Source: Morinoia aosen
Lineage: Eukaryota > Arthropoda > Malacostraca > Amphipoda > Talitridae
Reading direction: 5' to 3'
Assembly: GCA_030386875.1 (NCBI GenBank)
Contig: CM059578.1
Span: forward strand, 23,235,009 to 23,299,008
DNA: 64,000 bases
The translations under genes were made by a program, and so were the position numbers. Within the stretch, counting starts at the first letter, position 1, and each line of letters begins with the position of its first letter. Positions 1-11,689 of this stretch are shown here, one piece after another. The notes beneath the pieces are model-generated. The model did no database searches, was not told where the DNA came from, and saw only the letters and a list, made by a program, of their open reading frames with translations.

Positions 1-176
1 GCGAGGTAGGCTTTGGCGCTACAGTGACGAATCGCCGGTGAAAAACCGATATTTTTACTCTCACACGCTACTGATGATACGCAAACACGACAACGAGTTA
101 GGAAAATTTTTTGGAGTTGAAGGAAAAGAAGAAGATTCGTGAGTACTGGTACTGGTTGTATAAGAAAATATTTTTT
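1..176. other. Unique sequence, no gene seen
   Basis: Mixed-composition single-copy sequence at the window edge. No ORF of note, splice signal or RNA motif is recognisable. It leads directly into a degenerate AT-rich repeat. Confidence 0.5.
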
Positions 177-495
177 AGAGGTAACATGACTTTGAATTGA
201 GAAAATATTATGTGGAGGTCATGTTAGACTTTAAATTAAAAAAAATATATATTAAGGTAACATGGCTATACGTGGAGAAAATATTTTGTGGAGGTAACAT
301 GACTTTGAATTGAGAAAAGTTAATGAAGAGGTAGCATAAAATTGAGAAATATTATGAGGTAACATGAGTTTAAATTGAAAAATATGACATGGAGCTAAAA
401 TGGCTTTAAATTGAAAAAAATAGTGGGTGGAGCTAACATGAATTTAAATTGAAAAAATATTATGTGGAGGTAATATAATTTTAAATTTAATTGAG
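177..495. repeat. Degenerate AT-rich minisatellite, ~38-bp unit
   Basis: About nine imperfect copies of a unit starting gaggtaacatgactttgaat and continuing with a gaaaatattatgtg-like tail. Copies start near 177, 215, 256, 293, 330, 356, 391, 430 and 466. They differ by many substitutions and small indels, so this is an old, decaying array. Confidence 0.75.
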
Positions 496-592
496 AGATA
501 CTACTCTTACCGTTTATGCTGAATAACTAAACATAAGCTTTGTGCTCTCTATTTCTATGCCCTGATCCTTCTGTTTCATGGTATTTATATAT

Positions 593-813
593 ACTAATCC
601 ATCCCCCTTTATTTGAAATAAAAAAGAGGGCGAAATGAGAGAAAGGCCGTAAGAAATAAAAAAATACAATCTCTCGAGAGTTGATGAGGCCGCGTGAACA
701 CGGCCCGTCAAAATATATAGGACTGGAGCTTGTATCACAGATACGCTCATCACACACTGCAGGCTGGCTTCGGACAGACAGACGGACGGACGCGGCTCTT
801 GTTATAGTATAGA
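593..813 (+). repeat. Dispersed repeat family B, copy 1
   Basis: An element of about 210 bp that starts actaatcc followed by a C/T-rich stretch. It contains ctctcgagagttgatgaggc, the module acacggcccgtcaaaa, the hairpin gtatcacagatac (732-744) and a GGACAGACGGACGG stretch. It ends ctcttgttatagtatagact. A second copy follows directly head to tail and a split copy lies at 12.37-12.97 kb. The non-coding body and fixed 3' end suggest a SINE or non-LTR-derived tail, but no RT domain is present; the class is inference. Confidence 0.75.
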
Positions 814-1022
814 CTAGTGCACCCCTTTTATTTGAAATTAGAAAGAAGGCAAAACGAAAGGAAGGCCGTAAAATAGAAAAATTTAATCTGTCGAGTGTTG
901 ATAAGCCGAGTGCACACGGCCCGTATCACAGATACGCTCATCACACACTTTTGGCTGGCTTCGGACAGACCGACCGACGGACGGACGGACGGACGGACGC
1001 GGCTCTTATTATAGTATAGATT
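814..1022 (+). repeat. Dispersed repeat family B, copy 2
   Basis: Second copy, directly abutting copy 1 and sharing its order of blocks: C-rich start, aaggccgtaa block, gagtgcacacggcccg, hairpin cgtatcacagatacg at 922-936, ctggcttcggacagac, expanded GGAC repeats, and the end cggctcttattatagtatag. It is diverged from copy 1 by substitutions and lacks a segment between the acacggcccg block and the hairpin. The head-to-tail arrangement could be insertion at the 3' end of the earlier copy or a tandem duplication. Confidence 0.75.
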
Positions 1023-2689
1023 TGATACATATTTTTATGGACATATCTGTCGATTTCAATCACAATAAAATATAGTTTAACAGATAAGGGTCATCGTGTA
1101 AGGTTTCTTTTTTAAAATACCGTGTATGAATGCTGTGTTTATCATAATTTTGTTTTTTAATAACAGCTAATGTTGGTGTAATTTATAGGTTTGGTGGTAA
1201 CAGAATATGTTGAATGTGGATTAATTATTCACTTTATTCGTGCATTCAAGCACCATCTGTTGGTATTAAAAAAAATAATGTCACGGAATTCGAATTTCAC
1301 ATAGACTTGGCAATTATAAAAAACATTTTTTTACGGAATTCGAACTTAGATTAGATTTTAAATCCTTGTGTAATTAGTGCATTTACTAAAGGAAATTTCA
1401 AATTGACAGATGTTGTACATTACTCTTGTGTAGAACTGCATCAGTGCTGCAGGCTAGAGATCACTGAGAACATTCCAACAATCCATTAAAAAAAGGATAA
1501 TTTTTACGCTCAGTTCAGAGAAAATAATGAACAAGACCTTAAGACTTCAGGGCCACTTTTTTATCTACTCATCAATCTAAAATAAAGACACTAGTGCCGT
1601 CAAATGATGAATGATGATGAATTAAATGACCTACTGATGTCATTCCGCATGTGTGGTGTGAGGGGGGACTGTTTTTGTACGTGTGTGTGCCTGTTCGCGA
1701 GTATATGTTTGTGTACGTGCATCTGCGATGCTCATGAAAGCGGGAAAATTTCTCTTTCTAGGGTCCAGCGACAAGTGTATTTTAATTGGTTTCATTTTGT
1801 CTAATTTTTTATTTAAACTCTTCTTTACCTCAATCGTTAAGATGGAATTTTCAACCGACAAATCGTGTGTTATGAAAATGTTACACTCATCGGTTTTCTC
1901 ATTATTTCAATACAGAGCTGTATAATTGAGTATCTTCATTGTATAGTACGCCTGTGTCGTCAACGCACAACTGTTCAACACAATTTTTTACTTCACACGA
2001 ATTTGAATCATTGTAACAAAAGAAAGCGCTAGATGTTGTTGGGTAAGCAAAGATACATAACATGACATTTGAGGTATATGTATATATACTGAGAAATATA
2101 CTGAGTTATGAGAAGGTGAACTAGAGAAGATACAGTACATACAGCAATATTATTTGGTGTCACATTCGTGTGCGTTAGATTGCTATATTAGTAATAAAAA
2201 ATATAGGTATATTTTTTGCTTGAACTGTACTTGTGACATGCGATTTTTTGGTACGTGCCTGGCACGCTGGTGTATACTCATCGTGTTTATGTACAACATG
2301 AATAAGAGTTGTCCATGCATAAAACATTATTTTTCACGTGAACATAATCTACACGTAAACACTCAGAATAGTACGCTATGTACCCTTGAAGCGATAGAAA
2401 GAAAGTACTCGCACACAGTGACAGTAAAACTATGTTTGTTGTACTCAAAACATATTTTGCATGAACATGCGAGACCGAATAAAAACGTCCCATTACATCT
2501 ATTCTCAGTGCTAAGACTGATGTAGTTTTATTACTTCTACTAGTTTTCAGACAACAAATTTTAATGGTATGTTTTTTCTTTCATATAGTTTCAAAATTTT
2601 TTAAATCTGGTTCTTACAGTTTGACTTGAAGTAAGAATTTTGAGAAGAATGAGCATTTAGATATGAAACTAGGCACTTAGCTGAATTTT
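1023..2689. other. AT-rich non-repetitive region, no gene supported
   Basis: About 1.7 kb of AT-rich DNA. The ORFs here (up to 123 codons) have no recognisable domain, biased codon pattern or plausible initiation context, and overlap ORFs on the other strand. A short GT-rich patch lies near 1675-1720. Nothing else is supported. Confidence 0.5.
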
Positions 2690-4865
2690 AGACAAAACAC
2701 ACGGCACCTAGGTGCTGCATTGGACAAAACACACGGCACCTAGGTGCTACATTAAACAAAACACCCGGCACCTAGGTGCTGCATATAACAAAACACACGG
2801 CCCCTAGGTGCTGCATTAGACAAAACACACGGCACCTAGGTGCTGCATATGACAAAACACACGGCCCCTAGGCGCTGCATTAGACAAAACACACGGCACC
2901 TAGGTGCTGCATTGGACAAAACACACGGCACCTAGGCGCTGCATTGGACAAAACACACGGCCCCTAGGCGCTGCATTAGACAAAACACACGGCACCTAGG
3001 TGCTGCATTGGACAAAACACACGGCCCCTAGGCGCTGCATTAGACAAAACACACGGCCCCTAGGCGCTGCATATGACAAAACACACGGCACCTAGGTGCT
3101 GCATATGACAAAACACACGGCCCCTAGGCGCTGCATTAGACAAAACACACGGCCCCTAGGCGCTGCATTGGACAAAACACACGGCACCTAGGTGCTGCAT
3201 ATGACAAAACACACGGCCCCTAGGCGCTGCATTGGACAAAACACACGGCCCCTAGGCGCTGCATTGGACAAAACACACGGCACCTAGGTGCTGCATATGA
3301 CAAAACACACGGCACCTAGGCGCTGCATTGGACAAAACACACGGCACCTAGGTGCTGCATATGACAAAACACACGGCCCCTAGGCGCTGCATTAGACAAA
3401 ACACACGGCCCCTAGGCGCTGCATTAGACAAAACACACGGCCCCTAGGTGCTGCATTAGACAAAACACACGGCCCCTAGGTGCTGCATTAGACAAAACAC
3501 ACGGCCCCTAGGCGCTGCATTAGACAAAACACACGGCCCCTAGGCGCTGCATTAGACAAAACACACGGCCCCTAGGCGCTGCATTAGACAAAACACACGG
3601 CCCCTAGGCGCTGCATTAGACAAAACACACGGCACCTAGGTGCTGCATTGGACAAAACACACGGCACCTAGGTGCTGCATATAACAAAACACACGGCCCC
3701 TAGGTGCTGCATTAGACAAAACACACGGCACCTAGGTGCTGCATTGGACAAAACACACGGCACCTAGGTGCTGCATTAGACAAAACACACGGCCCCTAGG
3801 CGCTGCATATGACAAAACACACGGCACCTAGGTGCTGCATTAGACAAAACACACGGCACCTAGGCGCTGCATTAGACAAAACACACGGCACCTAGGCGCT
3901 GCATATGACAAAACACACGGCCCCTAGGCGCTGCATTAGACAAAACACACGGCACCTAGGCGCTGCATTAGACAAAACACACGGCCCCTAGGCGCTGCAT
4001 ATGACAAAACACACGGCACCTAGGTGCTGCATTAGACAAAACACACGGCACCTAGGTGCTGCATATGACAAAACACACGGCCCCTAGGCGCTGCATTAGA
4101 CAAAACACACGGCACCTAGGCGCTGCATTAGACAAAACACACGGCACCTAGGTGCTGCATATGACAAAACACACGGCCCCTAGGCGCTGCATTAGACAAA
4201 ACACACGGCACCTAGGCGCTGCATTAGACAAAACACACGGCACCTAGGCGCTGCATATGACAAAACACACGGCACCTAGGTGCTGCATTAGACAAAACAC
4301 ACGGCACCTAGGTGCTGCATATGACAAAACACACGGCACCTAGGTGCTGCATTAGACAAAACACACGGCACCTAGGTGCTGCATTAGACAAAACACACGG
4401 CACCTAGGTGCTGCATTGGACAAAACACACGGCCCCTAGGCGCTGCATTAGACAAAACACACGGCCCCTAGGCGCTGCATATGACAAAACACACGGCACC
4501 TAGGTGCTGCATTAGACAAAACACACGGCCCCTAGGCGCTGCATTAGACAAAACACACGGCCCCTAGGCGCTGCATTAGACAAAACACACGGCCCCTAGG
4601 CGCTGCATATGACAAAACACACGGCACCTAGGTGCTGCATTGGACAAAACACACGGCCCCTAGGTGCTGCATATGACAAAACACACGGCCCCTAGGCGCT
4701 GCATATGACAAAACACACGGCCCCTAGGCGCTGCATATGACAAAACACACGGCACCTAGGTGCTGCATTGGACAAAACACACGGCCCCTAGGCGCTGCAT
4801 ATGACAAAACACACGGCACCTAGGTGCTGCATTGGACAAAACACACGGCACCTAGGCGCATCATC
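2690..4865. repeat. 32-bp minisatellite, about 68 units, palindromic core
   Basis: Each unit reads gacaaaacacacggc, then the core acctaggtgctgcat, plus a 2-nt linker; the period is 32 bp with no length change visible. The core GCACCTAGGTGC is a perfect 12-bp palindrome with CCTAGG at its centre. Three positions vary: A or C before CCTAGG, T or C after it, and the linker (ta, tg or at). The A/T and C/C combinations at the core are mostly linked. The left flank (tagctgaattttagac) looks like a decayed unit. Confidence 0.97.
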
Positions 4866-5109
4866 AAACATTAATCAAAGCACGGCAGAAACCGGTCAAT
4901 AAAGGACCAGCATCCCGGCCGGAAACCAGTTCGGTTTCCTAGCCCAGATTTCACGACGCCGAAGCAGTAAATCAAATCGCGGAAGCTCCAGTTCCCTAAA
5001 TGCCGGACCTGCGATAAGCGCTTTAAAAAAACGGATACCGGACTCGTCGGATGCGCTTCTTCCGCTGCCCGCAACCGTCCGTACGTGCGTACCGGAAGCT
5101 GGGTATACC
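4866..5109. other. Unique GC-richer spacer
   Basis: Single-copy sequence between two minisatellites. Small ORFs here run into the neighbouring arrays and show no recognisable domain. Confidence 0.5.
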
Positions 5110-5272
5110 GGACCGTCGGGTAAGTGCCGGTACGTGGGTACCCGATACCGGGTACTCGGTGCCGTCAGGTACGTGGGTACCGGGTACCAGGTACTCTAGA
5201 CCGTCAGGTACGTGGGTACCGGGTACCAGGTACTCTAGACCGTCAGGTACGTGGGTACCGGGTACCTCTGGA
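5110..5272. repeat. 39-bp minisatellite rich in GGTACC palindromes
   Basis: About 3.5 copies with period 39 bp (gtcaggtacgtgggtacc starts at 5164, 5203 and 5242). Each unit carries ggtaccgggtacc, two GGTACC palindromes separated by one base, and a ctctagac block. The first copy is diverged. Confidence 0.9.
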
Positions 5273-5311
5273 CAATAAGATGAGCACTTGTGTGCAAATA
5301 AACACAATCTT

Positions 5312-5402
5312 CATGTGTGTGTGTGAGTGCGTGTACGTGTGTGTGTGTGTGTGCGTTTACGTGTGTGTGTGCGTGCGTTTACGTGTGTGTGCGTGTGTTT
5401 TT
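5312..5402. repeat. (TG)n microsatellite with cgt interruptions
   Basis: Nearly pure TG dinucleotide run with regular gcgtttacg interruptions. The ORF through it encodes only VC-type peptide. Confidence 0.9.
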
Positions 5403-5589
5403 CAAGACCCAAAAGGATTGCAGGGAATGTCCCACAAAATTAGCTACATAATTAAACTTGAGCCTGCTGGCTTTCGGAAAAAGTTCATTTGGTGTAAAAT
5501 AACCCGACTCATTCTAATTTGCCCACTTTCTGACCCACCGCTGAGTGAGTATTGTGTGTTGGTGTGAGTAACTGGTGTGCTCACGTGCT

Positions 5590-6398
5590 TGTCCTTCTGT
5601 TTGCTCACTCCCTTACACACTCACTCACTCATTTACTCACTCATTCACTCTCTCCCTTACACACTCACTCACTCATTTACTCACTCATTCACTCTCTCCC
5701 TTACACACTCACTCACTCGCTCACTTACTCACTCATTCACTTTCTCCCTTCCACACTCACTTACTCACTTACTCACTCATTCACTCTCTCCCTTACACAC
5801 TCACTCACTCACTCACTTACTCACTCATTCACTTTCTCCCTTCCACACTCACTTACTCACTTACTCACTCATTCACTTTCTCCCTTCAACACTCACTCAC
5901 TCACTTACTCACTCATTCACTCTCTCCCTTACACACTCACTCACTCACTCACTTACTCACTCATTCACTTTCTCCCTTCAACACTCACTCACTCACTTAC
6001 TCACTCATTCACTTTCTCCCTTACACACTCACTAATTCATTTACTCACTCATTCACTCTCTCCCTTACACACTCACTCACTCACTCACTTACTCACTCAT
6101 TCACTCTCCCCCTTACACACTCACTCACTCATTTACTCACTAATTCACTCTCTCCCTTACACACTCACTCACTCACTCTCTCCCTTACACACTCACTCAC
6201 TCACTCACTCACTCACTCACTCACTTACTCACTCGCTCACTCACTCACTCACTCACTCATTCACGCACACACTCCCTCACTCATTCACGCACACACTCAC
6301 TCGCTCACTCACTCACTCACACACTCACTCTCTCATTCACGCACACACTCACTCACACAATCACTCACTCATTCACGCACGCACTCACTCATTCATTT
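5590..6398. repeat. CACT/CATT tetranucleotide array with ~50-bp superunit
   Basis: About 800 bp of cactcactcatttactcact type sequence. Up to about 6.18 kb it is organised by a recurring ctctcccttacacactcact block every ~50-60 bp; beyond that it becomes plain (CACT)n and (ACGCACAC)n. All three plus-strand frames are open here, giving Leu/Thr/His/Ser-rich translations that are artefacts of the repeat. Confidence 0.95.
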
Positions 6399-6409
6399 AA
6401 TAAAAACAA

Positions 6410-7015
6410 GTAAAGGTAAGGATAACAAGGGCAGGCAAGGAAAACAAGAGCACACAAGGATGACATACATAGGTAAAGATAACAGGGGCAGGTAGAGAAA
6501 ACAAGGGCAGGTAAGGATAACAAAGGCAGAAAACAAGGGCAGGTAAGGATAACAAAGGCAGAAAACAAGGGCAGGTAAGGATAACAAAGGCAGAAAACAA
6601 GGGCAGGTAAGGATAACAAAGGCAGAAAACAAGGGCAGGTAAGGGTAACAAAGGCAGAAAACAAGGGCAGGTAAGGGTAACAAAGGCAGAAAACAAGGGC
6701 AGGTAAGGATAACAAAGGCAGAAAACAAGGGCAGGTAAGGATAACAAAGGCAGAAAACAAGGGCAGGTAAGGGTAACAAAGGCAGAAAACAAGGGCAGGT
6801 AAGGGTAACAAAGGCAGAAAACAAGGGCAGGTAAGGATAACAAAGGCAGAAAACAAGGGCAGGTAAGGATAACAAAGGCAGAAAACAAGGGCAGGTAAGG
6901 GTAACAAAGGCAGAAAACAAGGGCAGGTAAGGGTAACAAAGGCAAAAAACAAGGGCAGGTACGGAAAACAAAGGCAGACAACAAGGGCAGGTAAGGGTAA
7001 CAACGACCAGGAGAG
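6410..7015. repeat. 32-bp minisatellite (aggtaaggataacaaaggca)
   Basis: About 18 units of aggtaaggataacaaaggca followed by gaaaacaagggc, period 32 bp. The main variant is gata versus ggta after aggtaa. Both edges degrade gradually. Long minus-strand ORFs (LPLLPLPALVF type) are frame artefacts. Confidence 0.95.
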
Positions 7016-7079
7016 GACAACAAGGGCGGTGACTTCAGAAGGAAGAAAATCACGCAAAAAATTTCCTTGGTGCGACTTC

Positions 7080-7345
7080 GAGTGGAGGAAGCGAGTGGCG
7101 GGGATGAGGGGCCGGTGTAGGGGGTAGGGATGAGTGGCGGGGATGAATGACAGGAATGGGGTGTGGGTATGAGTGACGGGGATGAGTGGCGGGGATGAGT
7201 GGCAGGGATGAGTGACGGGGATGAGTGGCGGGGATGAGTGACAGCAATGAGTGGCGGACAGGAGTGGCGTATGGGGAGCGGTGTGTGGGGAGTGGTGGGG
7301 ATGAGTGGTGAGGATGAGCAGTAAGGTTGAGTGACAGGGATGAGT
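7080..7345. repeat. Degenerate GGGATGAGTGGC repeat, ~13 bp
   Basis: Roughly twenty imperfect copies of ggggatgagtggc with frequent gac/ggc changes. There is no sharp boundary on the left; the right side ends near a unique stretch containing cgccacctgtcgcggccgga. Confidence 0.85.
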
Positions 7346-7457
7346 AGCATGAGTGGCGTGTGGCGTGGGAGCACCACACCCACACGCCACCTGTCGCGGC
7401 CGGACACAGCCCCTCCCGCCGCCTTCCGGTCAGGCAGGTGTTGTGTCTGGAGACGTC

Positions 7458-7840
7458 GTGTGTGTGTGTGTGTGTGTGTGTGGGTGTTTGTGTGGGTGTG
7501 TGGGTGTCTGGAGACGCTGTGGGTGTGTGGGTGTGTGGCTGTGTGTGTGTGTGTGTGTGAGGATGTTTGTGTGGGTGTGTGGGTGTGTGTGTGTGTTTGT
7601 GTGGGTGTGGGTGTGTGTGTGTTTGTGTGGGTTTGTGTGGGTGTGTGCGTTTGTGTGGGTGTGTGTGTGGGTGTCTTTGTGTGGGTGTGTGTGTGTGTGT
7701 GTTTGTGTGGGTGTGGGTGTGTGTGTGTGTGTTTGTGTGGGCTTATGTGGGTGTGTGCGTTTGTGTGGGTGTGTGTGTGTGTGGGTGTGTTTGTGTGGAT
7801 GTGGGTGTGTGAGTTTGTGGGTGTGTGGGTGCAGGGTGGA
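7458..7840. repeat. TG-rich array with GGGTGTGT interruptions
   Basis: About 380 bp of tgtgtgtgtttgtgtgggtg type sequence. It is strongly strand-asymmetric, with G and T on the plus strand. Overlapping Cys/Val/Gly ORFs in all plus frames are artefacts. Confidence 0.95.
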
Positions 7841-7929
7841 TGTGGGGGAGATACCGGAGTTGGGTTCGGGAAGAAACCGCCAACCCTGTGCGGAGGCAAC
7901 ATGCTGTCACTGAGTTTGATGTTTATAAA

Positions 7930-8215
7930 ATACTAGTGTACACGGCTCATCAAAAATGACGGGATTTGACGGGAATCGATGTTTCGCTCAACTAAATCCT
8001 GCAGACGTGGATTCCCAACAAATATATCCATGCCAGCAGTACCCGCCATCAAAATATTCTTGTACTTGTGCACTGGTGAAACTCGTATCACAGATACGGT
8101 CATTGAGCGTCCTGGTGAGCGTCATATGAGATTCTGATTGTAATAACATAGGAGAAATTGCGCACAAATAAATATCAATTTTTCCATAAATTTGAGGAGG
8201 CATTTGGCGTTTTAC
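7930..8215 (+). repeat. Dispersed repeat family A, copy 1
   Basis: Starts near tagtgtacacggctcatc, then gcagacgtggat, atatatccatgccagcag, acccgccatcaaaatattct, tgtacttgtgcactggtgaa and the hairpin cgtatcacagatacg (8084-8098), and fades after aggcatttggcgttttacta. The five family A copies share this order. The minus-strand translation of the core is open in most copies, but the copies are not a gene family: lengths, starts and flanks differ. Confidence 0.85.
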
Positions 8216-8389
8216 TAATTGTGTGTTGGTGATATTTTATTTGGACTCTCGACTGGCAGTCATTGTATTCTAGGTGAATATGTTGAATATATGATTGGTG
8301 GCCATCTGATTATACTTCGATACTGCAACTAATTTAAGTTATAAATTTAAAGACCAGTTTTGGTTGAGACGACATCCGATCGTTGACTT
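8216..8389. other. Short unique AT-rich spacer
   Basis: Single-copy sequence with no ORF or motif of note. Confidence 0.4.
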
Positions 8390-8655
8390 CTTTGGTGGTC
8401 ATCTCTAAAATTGGAATAATTTCTCCCTTCAAACATTTCAAGAGGCTCGGTTACAATCACACTCACATCTTCCCTAAAATTCTTCCCTTAATTGTTCCAA
8501 GGAACACAGCTTCAATTATAATTGTTTTTCCTCACTTATTTATCTCAAACATTTCAAGAGACAAAGTTATAATTATACTAATTTTTCTCAGAAGGATTTC
8601 CCTTAAATGTTTTCCCTTGAATATTACAAAGAGACACAGTTACAATGTTACTTAT
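8390..8655. repeat. Diverged ~75-bp tandem repeat
   Basis: Three to four heavily diverged copies marked by caaacatttcaagaga, cagttacaat and ttcccttaaatg-like blocks near 8433, 8547 and 8620. This is an old duplication series rather than a fresh array. Confidence 0.6.
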
Positions 8656-8691
8656 CTTTAAAAATGAATTGCGTTGCTTTCACACCCACAG

Positions 8692-8868
8692 CAATACCTA
8701 CAACAACAATACCTACAACAACAATACCTACAACAACAATAACTACAACAACAATACCTACAACAACAATACCTACAACAACAATAACTACAACAACAAT
8801 AAATACAACAACAATAGCTACAACAACAATAACTACAACAACAATAACAACAACAACAATAACAGCGA
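8692..8868. repeat. 15-bp minisatellite (acctacaacaacaat)n
   Basis: About twelve units of acctacaacaacaat, with acc, aac, aaa or agc at the variable triplet. The period is a multiple of three, so all frames stay open (poly-Thr, poly-Asn and Ile/Val translations). Confidence 0.95.
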
Positions 8869-9029
8869 GCGCATCAGTATACACATTCAACTAGGCTAGA
8901 AACAAGCGAACGCTAGGAAACACAAACAAAAACATGATGAACTTTTATCATAAAAAACATCGTAGAGGGAATAGCAGTGAGGATATCACCTTGTATAATA
9001 GCAATGCGTACGCAGGAATCTTACTTCAT

Positions 9030-11195
9030 AATAGAAATAATAATGCAGACATTTCACTGCATAAAAGAAGTGCGTGTGCAGACATTTCACTGCATAAAAG
9101 AAGTGCGTGTGCAGACATTTCACGGCATAAAAGAAGTGCTTGTGCAGACATTTCACTGCATAAAAGAAGTGCGTGTGCAGACATTTCACTGCACAAAAGA
9201 AGTGCGTGTGCAGACATTTCACTGCATAAAAGAAGTGCGTGTGCAGACATTTCACTGCATAAAAGAAGTGCGTGTGCAGACATTTCACGGCATAAAAGAA
9301 GTGCTTGTGCAGACATTTCACTGCATAAAAGAAGTGCGTGTGCAGACATTTCACTGCATAAAAGAAGTGCGTGTGCAGACATTTCACGGCATAAAAGAAG
9401 TGCGTGTGCAGACATTTCACTGCATAAAAGAAGTGCGTGTGCAGACATTTCACTGCATGAAAGAAGTGCGTGCGCAGACATTTCACTGCATAAAAGAAGT
9501 GCGTGTGCAGACATTTCACGGCATAAAAGAAGTGCGTGTGCAGACATTTCACTGCATAAAAGAAGTGCGTGTGCAGACATTTCACTGCATAAAAGAAGTG
9601 CGTGTGCAGACATTTCACTGCATAAAAGAAGTGCGTGTGCAGACATTTCACTGCATAAAAGAAGTGCGTGTGCAGACATTTCACTGCATAAAAGAAGTGC
9701 GTGTGCAGACATTTCACTGCATAAATGAAGTGCGTGTGCAGACATTTCACTGCACAAAAGAAGTGCGTGTGCAGACATTTCACTGCATAAAAGAAGTGCG
9801 TGTGCAGACATTTCACTACATAAAAGAAGTGCGTGTGCAGACATTTCACTGCATAAAAGAAGTGCGTGTGCAGACATTTCACGGCATAAAAGAAGTGCTT
9901 GTGCAGACATTTCACGGCATAAAAGAAGTGCGTGTGCAGACATTTCACTGCATAAAAGAAGTGCGTGTGCAGACATTTCACTGCATAAAAGAAGTGCGTG
10001 CGCAGACATTTCACTGCATAAAAGAAGTGCGTGTGCAGACATTTCACGGCATAAAAGAAGTGCTTGTGCAGACATTTCACTGCATAAAAGAAGTGCGTGT
10101 GCAGACATTTCACTGCATAAAAGAAGTGCGTGTGCAGACATTTCACGGCATAAAAGAAGTGCGTGTGCAGACATTTCACTGCATAAAAGAAGTGCGTGTG
10201 CAGACATTTCACTGCATAAAAGAAGTGCGTGCGCAGACATTTCACTGCATAAAAGAAGTGCGTGTGCAGACATTTCACGGCATAAAAGAAGTGCGTGTGC
10301 AGACATTTCACTGCATAAAAGAAGTGCGTGTGCAGACATTTCACTGCATAAAAGAAGTGCGTGTGCAGACATTTCACTGCATAAAAGAAGTGCGTGTGCA
10401 GACATTTCACTGCATAAAAGAAGTGCGTGTGCAGACATTTCACTGCATAAAAGAAGTGCGTGTGCAGACATTTCACTGCATAAATGAAGTGCGTGTGCAG
10501 ACATTTCACTGCACAAAAGAAGTGCGTGTGCAGACATTTCACTGCATAAAAGAAGTGCGTGTGCAGACATTTCACTACATAAAAGAAGTGCGTGTGCAGA
10601 CATTTCACTGCATAAAAGAAGTGCATGTGCAGACATTTCACTGCATAAAAGAAGTGCGTGTGCAGACATTTCACTGCATAAAAGAAATGCGTGTGCAGAC
10701 ATTTCACTGCATAAAAGAAGTGCATGTGCAGACATTTCACTGCATAAAAGAAGTGCATGTGCAGACATTTCACTGCATAAAAGAAGTGCGTGTGCAGACA
10801 TTTCACTGCATAAAAGAAATGCGTGTGCAGACATTTCACTGCATAAAAGAAGTGCATGTGCAGACATTTCACTGCATAAAAGAAGTGCATGTGCAGACAT
10901 TTCACTGCATAAAAGAAGTGCGTGTGCAGACATTTCACTGCATAAAAGAAATGCGTGTGCAGACATTTCACTGCATAAAAGAAATGCGTGTGCAGACATT
11001 TCACTGCATAAAAGAAGTGCGTGTGCAGACATTTCACTGCATAAAAGAAATGCGTGTGCAGACATTTCACTGCATAAAAGAAGTGCATGTGCAGACATTT
11101 CACTGCATAAAAGAAGTGCGTGTGCAGACATTTCACCGCATAAAAGAAATGCGTGTGCAGACATTTCACTGCATAAAAGAAATGCGTACGGGGAT
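9030..11195. repeat. 33-bp minisatellite, about 65 units, with 759-bp higher-order repeat
   Basis: The unit is acatttcactgcataaaaga followed by agtgcgtgtgcag, exactly 33 bp. Variant markers (cggc, gctt, atgaaag, gcgcag, ataaatg, cacaaaag, ctacat) recur at a spacing of exactly 759 bp (23 units) between ~9130 and ~10650. The right third (10.62-11.19 kb) uses a different variant set, gcatgtg and aaatgcg. Because 33 is divisible by 3, the array is open for more than 740 codons on both strands; I do not call these genes. The left flank (8990-9050) holds decayed half-units. Confidence 0.97.
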
Positions 11196-11688
11196 TGCGT
11201 AAAAAACAGCAATGCACACGCAACCTCACTGCGTAAGCCCCAATAGAACACCCAACAACTATGTATGACGTACACGACTAACGCGTCTCACGACCAAGAA
11301 GACGCACACGTGCACAGGTGCACATGGCGCTTTGTTACCAATTACGTCCGTCACGTCACGTGCGTCATAATTGCGGGTCATAATCGCCTAATTCACGGTC
11401 ATGCTTAATTTTATTAATCGTCATAATCGTATTCAATTTGTACGTGCAACACACACGGCTCGTATACACGGGCCGACAGATGTACGACACACATGCGGGC
11501 CTGTGTGTCTTGTACGATGTATTTTATTTGCATGTAGATGCAAATGATATGTGAGTCGTGCCCGCATGTGGTGTATGTGTATAGCTGCTGCTGCACCTGC
11601 CCTGCTGTGTCGTACAGCTGCTGCTGCGGGTGTGTGGTGCAGCTGTTGGTGGTGAGTGGTGGTGGTGACTGGGAGGTGTGATGAGTGA
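11196..11688. other. Unique spacer with CACGT-rich patch
   Basis: Single-copy sequence containing several acacgtgcacaggtgcac and cgtcacgtcacgtgcgt style tracts at 11.3-11.37 kb. No gene is supported. Confidence 0.45.
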
Positions 11689-11689
11689 T

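Noticed and set aside
660..720. Hammerhead ribozyme in family B (gttgatgag plus a GGCC-type stem)
   Set aside because: The core gatgag and a plausible stem II are present, but the required GAAA after the stem is replaced by cgtcaaaa and no consistent stems I and III are seen. All three copies lack it.
2690..4865. CRISPR array (32-bp regular repeats)
   Set aside because: The units are contiguous with no unique spacers, the DNA is eukaryotic, and no cas gene is present.
5312..7840. Telomeric or subtelomeric repeat
   Set aside because: The TG-rich and CACT tracts do not contain TTAGG, TTAGGG or other known telomere units.
8977..11202. 741-codon plus-strand ORF with an 11-residue repeat
   Set aside because: It is produced by the 33-bp period; the opposite strand is open over the same span for 747-749 codons.
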